From the NCBI GenBank assembly GCA_002753615.1, contig PEAO01000026.1, positions 1 through 35,109 on the forward strand: a stretch of DNA of 35,109 nt, in the 5' to 3' direction. Numbering within the stretch: position 1 is the stretch's first letter; each line of letters begins with the position of its first letter. Shown here one piece after another: positions 16,108-24,199 of the stretch. The stretch comes from Magnetococcales bacterium DCbin2 (GTDB taxonomy: Bacteria > Pseudomonadota > Magnetococcia > Magnetococcales > UBA8363). The notes under the pieces were generated by a model. It ran no database searches. It was given only the letters and a program-made list of their open reading frames with translations, and was not told the origin of the DNA. Both the position numbers and the translations under genes were made by a program.

Positions 16108-17124
16108 ATGCCTGTTCAAGATTCGGAACTCAAATTCTACAAAGCCGCCAGTGTCAATGATACCAGCACCTGTGGTGGTAAACTGTCCGCTACGGAGATT
16201 GTCAGCGGCGTGAAGAATAACACCTTCCCAGACATCTCCCAAGCAGAACGTGCCGCAGGGACAACACGGTTTCGTAAGATTTTCTCCAAGATCGCCAGTG
16301 CCGAGAATCTGGCATTCCAGAATTCAAAAATCTTTCTCGAACGCTCCACCCCTGGGGATGATCGGATCGTCATGTTCCCTGGCACCCAGACCGACACCAA
16401 AGCGGATTTAACCGGGTCCGAGCGATTATATGGCGTGGGGAAATTGCAGTCCGACGTCAGCGTTGGGGAACCATCTGTCATTGTCATCACCGAAGCGGGT
16501 GCCGACGCCATTTTCCAAGACGGCGACCTGATCCGTATCTCAAACCAAGATGGTGTTAACGACAACACCGGCAAAGAGGAATGGATCCGGCTGGCGGCTT
16601 CCAATGCTGTTTCATGGAACGGTGACCAGGCCACTCTGACTTTCCTTGCTGGAAACGTTCTTGCCAACGCCTACGCCGCTACGTCCACCCGTGTTGCGTC
16701 GGTCATCGAGGCGGGAACCATTCAACCAACCGTTACGGGATGGTCTGAAATATCGGCCAGCGGTACTTACAACGAAGGGACTTACCCGGTCGTTCCAAAC
16801 TCCATTGGAACCATCAAAGAGACTTGGACTTTGACGTTCACCAACGCGACCAACTACACAGTCCAAGGTTCGGTGGTGGGATCCGTTGGTACTGGTTCTA
16901 TCGGTGGTGGAGATTTCGCACCCGACAATATCAATTTTACCGGCCATCCCTACTTTACCCTGAAAGACGCTGGTTGGGGGGGGACATGGGCATCCGGTGA
17001 AACGATTGTTTTCTCCACCACTCCGGCAGCTTATCCCCTCTGGCTCCAGCACATCGTCCCGGCAGGAGCCAACAGCATCTCCGGCAATGCCATGCGCTAT
17101 GCCATCGCGGGCGAGTCCGCATGA
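16108..17124 (+). CDS. Putative tail-associated virion protein, unknown family
   Basis: 338 residues from ATG 16108 (GGAG at 16097-16100); an in-frame TTG at 16093 is rejected because it overlaps the SD. The first half is mixed helix and strand (MPVQDSELKFYKAASVND, then FRKIFSKIASAENLAFQNSK). The second half is Thr/Ser/Gly-rich and strand-forming (WTLTFTNATNYTVQGSVVGS). I recall similar-looking proteins after the tape measure in Mu-like phages, but cannot name a family. It ends by overlapping the next start (ATGA), so these two genes are coupled. A distal tail or baseplate component is most likely from position. Confidence 0.6.
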   Translation: MPVQDSELKFYKAASVNDTSTCGGKLSATEIVSGVKNNTFPDISQAERAAGTTRFRKIFSKIASAENLAFQNSKIFLERSTPGDDRIVMFPGTQTDTKADLTGSERLYGVGKLQSDVSVGEPSVIVITEAGADAIFQDGDLIRISNQDGVNDNTGKEEWIRLAASNAVSWNGDQATLTFLAGNVLANAYAATSTRVASVIEAGTIQPTVTGWSEISASGTYNEGTYPVVPNSIGTIKETWTLTFTNATNYTVQGSVVGSVGTGSIGGGDFAPDNINFTGHPYFTLKDAGWGGTWASGETIVFSTTPAAYPLWLQHIVPAGANSISGNAMRYAIAGESA

Positions 17125-18101
17125 TGTCCCAGATCACAGCAGGTGTCACAGCAGGGGTAACAATAAACTTTGAGGATCCTGAAAGCCAGGAGAATCAAAG
17201 GCAGTTGGATGCCCTTTCTGTAAGCATGGGCAGAGAATCATCCGGGGTGTGCCTGAACCGTGTTATCTGGGGATTGATCCCGGTCATCGAGACAACAAAA
17301 CGTGGAATGGCGACGCTAGAAATTGATTACAAGGGCAAGGACTCGATCAGTATTCAATACCTGGGGGGTGGTTCGCCATCCCATGAATACCTGGGGGCCA
17401 GGGAAGAACAGCGCATCGAAGTCGTCCAGTTCAATGGCGATGAAACTGTACCATTCAACGGTGAGGGAACACCATCCATCCTAGAATCGACAGACTTCGT
17501 TAATGCAAAAGGTCAAACGGTCAACCGACCGTTGTTCCGTTCATTGGGTGATAAAAAGGAATTCTATGCGGCACAACGTGTATGGGGTGGAATGGTAATA
17601 TCCTATACCAGACATTTTCGTGTGTATAGGATCGAATACGACGTTGAAGATCAGAGATATAGCGATAACAATGCATTCATCCGTGAAGATATCCCACCCA
17701 TTCATATCTTCGTCCGGGCTGGTCTCTCCATGGCCAATACAAGTTTGAGCCGATCAGTCCAATGGCCAGAGAACAACATTATCCGAGAAAAACCGACAAA
17801 AAACATGCGGAAAGCAGAAATTGAGCGTGCTGGAAATGTTTGGAGGATTTTCCCCCAACTAGGCAACAATAGCCAACCAATCCCAGATTGGCAAACTGGT
17901 CGCACAGATTATTCCGATGTTGAACAAACAACCAGGATCGTTTATGGCGTTTTCGAGGAAGATGAACACGGCCACGCAGTAATCGTGCGCGATATCAAAG
18001 GTTACGTCATCAATGCACTAGAAATCATCACAGAAACATATCAGTCAGAACAACCACCAAATTCCCGGCGAATTGATTCATTCTATAGAAAGACGGGTTA
18101 A
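17121..18101 (+). CDS. Putative tail-tip protein, unknown family
   Basis: 326 residues from ATG 17121, overlapping the previous stop as ATGA. It opens with a repeated TAGVTAGVT and is strand-rich, with many aromatic residues in the second half (RHFRVYRIEYDVEDQRYSDN). No catalytic or binding motif is visible. Base composition turns noticeably more AT-rich towards the 3' end and stays so through the next gene, unlike the head genes. It lies in the part of the tail operon where host-recognition parts usually sit, so a variable tip or receptor-facing role is possible but unproven. Confidence 0.55.
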   Translation: MMSQITAGVTAGVTINFEDPESQENQRQLDALSVSMGRESSGVCLNRVIWGLIPVIETTKRGMATLEIDYKGKDSISIQYLGGGSPSHEYLGAREEQRIEVVQFNGDETVPFNGEGTPSILESTDFVNAKGQTVNRPLFRSLGDKKEFYAAQRVWGGMVISYTRHFRVYRIEYDVEDQRYSDNNAFIREDIPPIHIFVRAGLSMANTSLSRSVQWPENNIIREKPTKNMRKAEIERAGNVWRIFPQLGNNSQPIPDWQTGRTDYSDVEQTTRIVYGVFEEDEHGHAVIVRDIKGYVINALEIITETYQSEQPPNSRRIDSFYRKTG

Positions 18102-18104
18102 TCT

Positions 18105-18905
18105 ATGGCAATCCCTGGGGATAAATTCAATCGGGTGATTGGGGTTGGTAGAAGGGTGGCCAGCACTGCCGATTGGAACAATATCATGGTGGTTGGGATA
18201 AATACAACATTCTACGGACGCAACTATGTCAATGGTAGCTATCGTTGGTATAATTATACCACAACAGATTGGTTTCTCCATCATAAAACCGTACCGGTTG
18301 CCAATATTTTACAGGTATATGAGAATTATTACTACCCTCAGAATAATTCTGTTTACCATACGGTGATTTCTATCCATAGTGATCGCCAATACGTCACTAT
18401 GAACGCCTACGGGGTAATGTCATCATTAGATATTAGCGAGAGGGACTATACTTTCTATCCAAGTTTGAACCCTAGTGTCTTGACTGATGCCGACTTGAGA
18501 GCCACCACAATCCCTTGGGACTTCACAAAATTAAGATCGCCTTACGGCTTTAGGATAGAAGTAATTAACACGAAAAATGGCCCACGATTCTGGGGTATTT
18601 ACGAATATTATCTTGATTTATATGCAACATTGCGAGGCTATCTTTTGATAGTTTACCATAAGATAAATGCTACGGAGCCATTACGTCATTACATTCCATC
18701 TCAACTGTTAGTTCCACCATTTAATGTCACAACGCCAACCAGTGATCTTGCTCGGTATTCAGATGCTCCTCTTATCGCAGCAATTCAAGCCTACGGACTA
18801 GGACCACCAATTACGACACCTGGAATCCTCACAGTGCCAAAGCCAGGAGTCAACTACGTTAATGGTTACTACGAGAACGACGCTGATAGCTACTTCTCGA
18901 TTTAG
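18105..18905 (+). CDS. Tyrosine-rich tail-region protein, unknown family
   Basis: 266 residues from ATG 18105, three bases after the previous stop. The protein is unusually rich in Tyr, Asn and Thr (WYNYTTTDWFLHHKT, then VYENYYYPQNN and YEYYLDLYATL), with a Pro/Gly-rich end. The DNA is clearly more AT-rich than the rest of the prophage. No known motif is recognised. Aromatic, polar, strand-forming surfaces of this type are common in receptor- or glycan-binding virion proteins, and unusual base composition suggests a later exchange; both points are inference. It stands between two other uncharacterised tail genes. Confidence 0.5.
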   Translation: MAIPGDKFNRVIGVGRRVASTADWNNIMVVGINTTFYGRNYVNGSYRWYNYTTTDWFLHHKTVPVANILQVYENYYYPQNNSVYHTVISIHSDRQYVTMNAYGVMSSLDISERDYTFYPSLNPSVLTDADLRATTIPWDFTKLRSPYGFRIEVINTKNGPRFWGIYEYYLDLYATLRGYLLIVYHKINATEPLRHYIPSQLLVPPFNVTTPTSDLARYSDAPLIAAIQAYGLGPPITTPGILTVPKPGVNYVNGYYENDADSYFSI

Positions 18906-18917
18906 GGGTCAAGCACC

Positions 18918-19850
18918 ATGTACACGCAATATGTTTATAATGCCGGTGCAACTCAGGCTAACATCACCGCCGATCTGGTTGCCGTCCTGACCGGAGAGAC
19001 CGACAAAAATAACCTGTCAGCCGGGTGCAATAAAACCAACACCGTAATTCAGGCTGTAGTCGCCGCCGGATGGACGTTGCATGACACCGATGGAGGTTCA
19101 GGTTCCAAGGTAATCAAGGCCCCATTGGCCGATGACGCCACCAAGTTCAAATACGTCCGGCTCTACAGCAGTGCCACCACATCCATTCGCTTTGAGGTTT
19201 ATGAGGGATGGGACGCTGGGACGAATGTTGGCACCAACATGTGCTATTACAGCGACACTACCTCTTATTCGCAACGTTTGGATCTGACCAACGGAGGCAC
19301 TATCCATGTGTTCAGTAGTGCCCGGTTTGCGATGCTCTGCGCCGAGACTTCCGGTGGCTGGGGTAGCGCAACCTATAGCGGGCCGAGTGGCTGCTTCGAG
19401 CGGACAAGGCTCCTCCCGTTCGATACCGTGGCGTATGGTATGCCCCCATTTGCATGGTTTGACATGGGATATTGCGCCTACAATTCATCGTATCAGGGAT
19501 TTGCCCCAAGGCTTGTTGATCGATTAGAAGCCTCTAAGACAAGTTCAGTGGCATCGTTATACGCCGTATCCATTGGCTACTCGAATATTTTGGCTGCTGC
19601 CCCCTCTGGGGTATCCCAGAAAGTACCCGATGGATTAGGCGGTTTTTTGATCCCCTTTATCCCCATTTACTTGGCCAATCTGTCAAGCCTCATGCCCGCC
19701 CCTTATGGTGAAATATCATCCCTTTGCGATGTGTGGAAAGTGCCGGACAACCTGCTTTCAAACAAAGAGGTCATTCAAAAAAATGGGCTGGACTACATGG
19801 TTATAAAAACCTATTCGGCCACCCAGTTCATCGTCGCCAGAAAGGGCTGA
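18918..19850 (+). CDS. Putative tail/virion protein, unknown family
   Basis: 310 residues from ATG 18918 (GGGG upstream). It begins YTQYVYNAGATQANITADLV, then has LYSSATTSIRFEVYEGWDAG, repeated aromatic and Ser/Thr runs, and six Cys, which is many for a phage structural protein. It carries a hydrophobic stretch GGFLIPFIPIYLANLSSLM near 240-258, more likely buried core than a membrane span. GC content returns to that of the left part. The C-terminus (DYMVIKTYSATQFIVARKG) ends in a short strand pair. Position suggests a tail-tip or baseplate component; I cannot name the family. Confidence 0.55.
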   Translation: MYTQYVYNAGATQANITADLVAVLTGETDKNNLSAGCNKTNTVIQAVVAAGWTLHDTDGGSGSKVIKAPLADDATKFKYVRLYSSATTSIRFEVYEGWDAGTNVGTNMCYYSDTTSYSQRLDLTNGGTIHVFSSARFAMLCAETSGGWGSATYSGPSGCFERTRLLPFDTVAYGMPPFAWFDMGYCAYNSSYQGFAPRLVDRLEASKTSSVASLYAVSIGYSNILAAAPSGVSQKVPDGLGGFLIPFIPIYLANLSSLMPAPYGEISSLCDVWKVPDNLLSNKEVIQKNGLDYMVIKTYSATQFIVARKG

Positions 19851-19851
19851 T

Positions 19852-21051
19852 ATGGCCGATCTTGGGTTTATCGTCCCGATACCGCAGGAAACCGCTTACT
19901 CTGACCTTTATGTCCCCGTCAGAGAACCGGGATGGCGTGTCGCGCTTCCACTCCAGACATCGTTTGACACCTGGAGAGCCGCTCAGTGCGCTTCTATATG
20001 GAACATTCAAACTGGCTCGGAATGTGTCGCAGGGTTTGATCTGACCGGATTGGTCATCGCCAAAGCGATGGTGAATGCCCCCCATGCCCTCCTGGTATCC
20101 TCCTCAGTCACCGCAAGCCACACCCTTGGTATTGCCAAGGATGTCGCGGCATCCTTGAGCATCGCCATCGCCCAAGAAATCCGATCCCAGACGGCCATCC
20201 TGACCGCCCACGATCTGACCGCCCCATGGACCTTACAGATTGCATCGGAGGTGGATTCCACCTTCAACGTTGGTGCAATTGTTCGCAAAGAAACCGTGGC
20301 TTCGTGGATCATCGAGACAGCCAAGGACGTATCTGTAAGCCATAGCATCGCCGTTTCGGTGGAGGGCCAGACACCATTTGCCGTAGTCATCGCCAACGAG
20401 ATCCCATCGCCGGTATCAATTCTTTTGGCCGCTGAGACGGCTGCACCGACATTCATCCGGGTGGCTCAAGAGGTGGTATCCACCTTCGATGTAGGTGCTT
20501 TTGTCCGCAGGGAAATCGAGTCGTTACATGGCATCAATGCCAGCATCGAGATTGAGGCAATCAACGATATTGGCAATCTGGCAAAAGCCGAGGTATCCTC
20601 TCCTTCTGACATTCAAACTGCAACTGCCATCGATGCCGATGCTTCTATTCTCATTTCGAGGATGGTTGAAGCCGTTTTTGATCTTGGCGACGGTTTCATT
20701 CAAGCGCGGACGGAATGTTCTTCCCCTTATTGGTTGTTGATTGGTGCAGAGAAATCATCGAACCACAGCATTTGTGCAAGCCGAACCGTTGAACTTCCAG
20801 TTGTTGTCAGGATGGCAGTTGATCAACCGATGCCATTTGCATCGGTCACCCGCCAGGAATGTGAGCTGATATGGTCTTTGCGGCCCTATCTAGCCCGTGA
20901 TGTCGCTGCACCGTTTTCACCCACCTTTCCAGTGCAGAAGGAATGCGAATTGTCGTTTGACCTTTTGGACTTGAATCCAAAGGCCGCCGAGATAATCGCC
21001 ATCTGGAACCTTCTCCCCCCACCACGTTCTGAGGTAGGGTTATGGGACTGA
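19852..21051 (+). CDS. Tail protein built of degenerate 12-14 residue repeats
   Basis: 399 residues from ATG 19852, one base after the previous stop. Residues about 75-380 consist of some 20 degenerate units of 12-14 residues following the pattern I-x-x-A-x-(E/D)-(V/I)-x-(S/A)-x: examples are IAKDVAAS, IAQEIRS, IASEVDSTFNVG, IANEIPSP, VAQEVVSTFDVG. Two of them, VDSTFNVGAIVRKE and VVSTFDVGAFVRRE, are nearly the same. Such regular short strands suggest a beta-solenoid or a ladder of hairpins. No enzyme motif is seen. It overlaps the hub-like gene by 10 bases and may be the connector or spike part of the same complex. Confidence 0.6.
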   Translation: MADLGFIVPIPQETAYSDLYVPVREPGWRVALPLQTSFDTWRAAQCASIWNIQTGSECVAGFDLTGLVIAKAMVNAPHALLVSSSVTASHTLGIAKDVAASLSIAIAQEIRSQTAILTAHDLTAPWTLQIASEVDSTFNVGAIVRKETVASWIIETAKDVSVSHSIAVSVEGQTPFAVVIANEIPSPVSILLAAETAAPTFIRVAQEVVSTFDVGAFVRREIESLHGINASIEIEAINDIGNLAKAEVSSPSDIQTATAIDADASILISRMVEAVFDLGDGFIQARTECSSPYWLLIGAEKSSNHSICASRTVELPVVVRMAVDQPMPFASVTRQECELIWSLRPYLARDVAAPFSPTFPVQKECELSFDLLDLNPKAAEIIAIWNLLPPPRSEVGLWD

Positions 21052-22439
21052 TCCATCAAGGTCGGAAAGTCGATGTCACCGCCGCTGAGATCGGTATCGC
21101 CGAAGGTGAATACGCCTGGACGGCACGGTTTCAAATCGCTACACCTGATGATTACCAGCGCATCAGGGTGGAAGACGATTTGGTCGTTACCATCGGCGGT
21201 GAGGTTTATGCCCTCATCGTGGACAGCAAGGAGTTACACCGCACCGGTGGCAAAGCACCGTCTTTTGTAATTTCTGCCATCAGTCCCACGGTGAGGTTCG
21301 ATTCTCCCAGAGCCACTCCCATCGACAAAACTTGGGATGGCCCAGTAGAAGCCAAAGCCGCAGCCGAAGAGGCTGTTGGCCAGTCCATAGTCTGGAACCT
21401 CGTCAATTGGTGGATACCGGGTGGAAGTCTCTCAGTGACAAGGGCTACGCCGCTCGATGTAGTAAAAACCATCGCTGCCGCAGCAGGTGGCGTGGTTGAA
21501 ACCAGACCCGATGGAACCCTTTTGGTGCGGCACTCTTTCCCGGTTTCGGTGCCCAGTTGGACCTCTGCCAATGCCCAACATGTCTTGACCGACGCCACCG
21601 ACAACCTATCATCCAGAGAATCCTTCCGCGCCCAGCGTCGGGTCAACCGGGTTGTTGTTCGCGGGTATTTGCCCGGTAACGCCGCCATATCCGTTGGGAT
21701 CGACAGCAGGGAAAACGGATTCAACGTCGGGCGGGTCGTGTTTCATGGTGGTGAAACTGCCCACCTTTTGGTTCATTCTGGGCCGGAGGTTGGCGGAATT
21801 CAAGCATCTTCAACGGCTGGCAGCATTTTTTCTCACGCCGACCAAATCTACCAAACCACTCAGGATTTGGTGTTCGACCAAACTAACGTTGCCACCCTGG
21901 AATTGCCTGCCATTTCAGTTGATTCGGTAATCTGGCTTGGCAACAACCTTGGCGAGTTGAGGCTTGGCGTAGATAGCCGGACAGTAACAGCCGAGCGGGT
22001 TGGCATTGCCGTCGCCAGGGTCAAATACACGGTTCGTGCAAAGGCCCTTGGGTTGTCATCGCCGTTAACAATTGAAAGACAGACAAAATTTCCGATCTAC
22101 GTTCAGGTTGCAGGCAATGTAATCGACGCAATTGGCGATGGTGAAATCGTCTGCCAGCGCGGCGATGGTGAGTTCCCTGGTGAGGATGTTCATGAACCAC
22201 TGCTTTCCGGCACGCAGGAAATGCTTTCCCGTGGTAGGGCTGAGATCGACGCCGGTGAAAATTTTCAAGAGGTTCAAATTTCATGCGTTTTTCGCCCTGG
22301 CATTGCCCCTGGCCATCTTGTTGAGATTCATGACGCCATGATGGGCCGCTCTTGGCGTGGAAAAGTAACCGGCGTTCGTCACACCGTGGTGGTTCCAAAA
22401 GTAATCACCAGTATTGATATTCTGAGGCCAATCCCATGA
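21042..22439 (+). CDS. Baseplate hub / tail-tip-like protein
   Basis: 465 residues from ATG 21042, with GAGGTAGGG as SD inside the preceding gene. The N-terminal part (FQIATPDDYQRIRVEDDLVV) and the region TPLDVVKTIAAAAGGVVETR followed by PDGTLLVRHS are like the hub domains of Mu gp44/P2 gpD-type and siphovirus tail-tip proteins: a barrel, a linker, then a short helical domain that recognises a sequence by '.P.DV...IA...G'. The C-terminal ~70 residues (AEIDAGENFQEVQISCVF to the end) occur again as a separate fragment at 22838-23044. It would sit at the distal end of the tail tube. Its stop overlaps the next start as ATGA. Confidence 0.7.
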   Translation: MGLIHQGRKVDVTAAEIGIAEGEYAWTARFQIATPDDYQRIRVEDDLVVTIGGEVYALIVDSKELHRTGGKAPSFVISAISPTVRFDSPRATPIDKTWDGPVEAKAAAEEAVGQSIVWNLVNWWIPGGSLSVTRATPLDVVKTIAAAAGGVVETRPDGTLLVRHSFPVSVPSWTSANAQHVLTDATDNLSSRESFRAQRRVNRVVVRGYLPGNAAISVGIDSRENGFNVGRVVFHGGETAHLLVHSGPEVGGIQASSTAGSIFSHADQIYQTTQDLVFDQTNVATLELPAISVDSVIWLGNNLGELRLGVDSRTVTAERVGIAVARVKYTVRAKALGLSSPLTIERQTKFPIYVQVAGNVIDAIGDGEIVCQRGDGEFPGEDVHEPLLSGTQEMLSRGRAEIDAGENFQEVQISCVFRPGIAPGHLVEIHDAMMGRSWRGKVTGVRHTVVVPKVITSIDILRPIP

Positions 22440-22801
22440 AAAAGCTCGGTGATTTGATCCTTCCCGAATCCACGCAGTGGATCGACCGATATGAATGGTC
22501 GCCGGTAGCTATGGAAACAGAACGGACTCTCGCCGGGACTTCGGTGGTGTGGTCGCAGGCGTTATCCGGTGGAAAGCCGGTGACGTTGGTAGCTGAAGAT
22601 GGTGTGACTTGGTATGATTTGGCGGTTGTCGAGGCACTAATGGCCATGGCATCACAGGCTGGGGCGGTGTTTCCCTTGCGGTGGGGCGATGAGGTATTTG
22701 ATGTTGTCTTTCGGCATGATGAGCCGCCAGCCGTTTCTTTTCTGCCTGTTTGGCCGCATTACGAGAGGTTCATTGGGACGGTGAAGTTGGTGGCAGGATA
22801 G
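22436..22801 (+). CDS. Small conserved tail-region protein
   Basis: 121 residues from ATG 22436, coupled to the hub gene by the ATGA overlap. The sequence ESTQWIDRYEWSPVAMETER, then GKPVTLVAEDGVTWYDLAVV and VFRHDEPPAVSFLPV follows a pattern I recall from the distal end of siphovirus-like tail modules in Proteobacteria ('W.D.Y.WSPV...' and 'V.FRH..PPA....PV'). The function is not known to me. It ends with TAG at 22799-22801, and the same frame continues open into the hub-gene fragment that follows, so this stop marks the edge of the intact module. Confidence 0.65.
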   Translation: MKKLGDLILPESTQWIDRYEWSPVAMETERTLAGTSVVWSQALSGGKPVTLVAEDGVTWYDLAVVEALMAMASQAGAVFPLRWGDEVFDVVFRHDEPPAVSFLPVWPHYERFIGTVKLVAG

Positions 22802-22837
22802 AGGCAGTCTCTGACCATCCCCTTTCGTTGTTGCACC

Positions 22838-23044
22838 GAAATTGACGCTGGTGAAGCCTTGCAGGAGGTGTCCTTGACCTGTCTGCATCGGCCTGGGCTG
22901 ATGCCGGGGCAACTGGTTGAAGTGCATGACGCTCTCATGGGCCAATCCTGGCGCGGGAAAATAACATCCGTGAGCCATTCTGCCATTGGACCGAGGTTGA
23001 TAACGTCGTTGGAGATGCTGCGCCATGTCCAGTCCGTTGTTTGA
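22838..23044 (+). pseudogene. 3' fragment of a second baseplate hub gene
   Basis: The frame reads EIDAGEALQEVSLTCLHRPG, then LMPGQLVEVHDALMGQSWRG and KITSVSHSA, and matches the C-terminus of the 21042 gene product (EIDAGENFQEVQISCVFRPG, IAPGHLVEIHDAMMGRSWRG, KVTGVRHTV). The DNA is diverged, so this is not a recent duplication but the remnant of another related phage. No start codon with SD precedes it; a TTG at 22859 is in frame. It overlaps the start of the small barrel paralogue at 23025 by 20 bases, which was probably the original gene order in the donor phage. Confidence 0.8.
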
Positions 23045-23249
23045 TTTGCAGGGCATTTTGGCAGGGAAAGTTCCTGTGGCCGGGATGGTGATTTCAATCG
23101 ATGGCGGCGTGGTGCAGGTGGCGACCAGGAATGGTGTTGTCGAAGTCGCGTTTGCTGAAGGAATCAGGGCTGGTGACCGGGTGGCGGTTCGGGATGGTCG
23201 ATCGGTGCGAATACAGGATGTAGTGGATGCGCCGGTGTTTTTTGTGTGA
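23025..23249 (+). CDS. Small beta-rich tail protein, copy 2
   Basis: 74 residues from ATG 23025. MVISIDGGVVQVATRNGVVE followed by GDRVAVRDG and a final APVFFV makes it a paralogue of the 15820 protein. It is complete, but the gene before it is only a fragment, so whether it is still expressed is doubtful. It lacks a good SD and would depend on coupling to the broken hub reading frame. It is the last phage-type gene before the IS remnant. Confidence 0.6.
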   Translation: MSSPLFDLQGILAGKVPVAGMVISIDGGVVQVATRNGVVEVAFAEGIRAGDRVAVRDGRSVRIQDVVDAPVFFV

Positions 23250-23319
23250 AGATGGGCGTTATGATTGCCTGAGATTCCTGTCGCTTGACTCGCTCATAGA
23301 TTACGTTAACAATGGGTGC

Positions 23320-23836
23320 ATGAAAACTACGCCCCCAAAACATCGTTACCGAATCCGCAACTGGCGGGAGTATAACGCTGCCTTGGTTAATCGTGGTCGC
23401 CTGACCATCTGGTTTGACGAGAAGGCCATTGATCAGTGGTACGCGCAGGAAAGAACCGGCAAGCCGGGTGCCTCCCAAACTTACTCAGATGTAGCCGTTC
23501 AGTGTGTGATAACCATCTAAGGAGGTGTACCACCTTCCATTGAGAGGGACGGAGGGGTTCATCTCATCCTTGATAGATTTGATGAAATTGCCCCTTGCCT
23601 GCCCAGATTACAGCACATTGAGTCGTCGATGGGAAAAGGTTGTTGTTGGAATCACCAGGAGCCAAACGACGTCTTCTCGTCACATCGTTATTGATTCCAC
23701 CGGGATCAAAGTGTACGGGGAAGGAGAGTGGAAGGTGCGGCAGCATGGGTACAGTAAACGTCGGACATGGCGCAAACTCCACCTTGGTGTAGACGAGTCA
23801 ACGGAGGCGTTGGAAAGCGGTGGCATGAGACAATGA
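23320..23836 (+). pseudogene. IS5-type transposase, frameshifted and truncated
   Basis: The first part (MKTTPPKHRYRIRNWREYNA, then LTIWFDEKAIDQWYAQERTG) is the N-terminus of IS5-family transposases. Translation stops at TAA 23518-23520; the family sequence resumes in the next frame as VYHLPLRGTEGFISSLIDLM, then CPDYSTLSRR, DSTGIKVYGEGEWKVR and TWRKLHLGVDE. Removing one T in ATCTAAGGAGGTGTAC restores a continuous frame (I-K-E-V-Y-H-L). The DSTG aspartate is the first residue of the DDE triad. After about 23805 the sequence no longer resembles the family, so the second half of the catalytic domain is missing. The element cannot move by itself. Confidence 0.88.
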
Positions 23837-23866
23837 GGAAAATGTCTTTTTCCATGAGAAATCCAT

Positions 23867-23895
23867 CTGACAAATGCTGTTGCAGATGTTATACT
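23867..23895 (+). promoter_or_regulatory. Sigma70-like promoter of the R-M operon
   Basis: CTGACA (23867-23872) and TATACT (23890-23895), each one base from consensus, are separated by exactly 17 bases. They lie 77 bases before the ATG of the regulator at 23972. This is the best promoter I see in the window, and the only one before the ten-gene operon. Confidence 0.65.
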
Positions 23896-23919
23896 TTCGC
23901 TCGCTGGCTGAATCGCGTT

Positions 23920-23951
23920 GATATGATCAGATAGTGAATTTTCAGCATATC
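23920..23951. promoter_or_regulatory. Inverted repeat, possible operator
   Basis: GATATG (23920-23925) and CATATC (23946-23951) are inverted copies separated by 20 bases, between the promoter and the start of the XRE-type regulator. A self-regulating operator is possible. Six-base arms alone could arise by chance. Confidence 0.3.
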
Positions 23952-23971
23952 GCAATGAGAGCCTAAGCACC

Positions 23972-24199
23972 ATGACCTTGGATCGCGACGATTTTGCCGT
24001 GCTGGTGAAGATTGTCCGCCACCAGTTGGAAATGAGCCAGGAAGAGCTGGCCTATGCCCTTGGGGTGAGTTTTGCCACGGTCAATCGCTGGGAGAACGCC
24101 AAAACGACTCCATCCCGGCTGGCTCGCAGGCAATTTGACGAGTTTTGCACAAAAATGACTCGGGCTGGTCGGCTGTCACCAAAGGATTGCCAAGGATGA
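23972..24199 (+). CDS. XRE-type helix-turn-helix regulator of the R-M operon
   Basis: 75 residues with one helix-turn-helix at about 20-50: MSQEELAYALGVSFATVNRW, then ENAKTTPSR, a canonical XRE/Cro arrangement (SQEELA...GVS..TV.RWE). The DNA-binding domain makes up almost the whole protein. It is the first gene of the operon and its stop overlaps the hsdM start (ATGA), so it is probably the local regulator, like the C proteins of other R-M systems, which delay restriction until methylation is established. That role is inferred from position. The inverted repeat at 23920 could be its target. Confidence 0.85.
   Translation: MTLDRDDFAVLVKIVRHQLEMSQEELAYALGVSFATVNRWENAKTTPSRLARRQFDEFCTKMTRAGRLSPKDCQG

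Noticed and set aside
22801-23044. Read-through extension of the 121-residue tail protein into the hub fragment
   Set aside because: The frame is open after TAG 22801, but the first protein has a natural end and the fragment aligns with a different protein, so a juxtaposition is more likely than programmed read-through.
23827-23866. GGAAAA/TTTTCC hairpin as a terminator after the IS remnant
   Set aside because: The stem is A/T-dominated and only six pairs long without a T run after it, so it is too weak to call.
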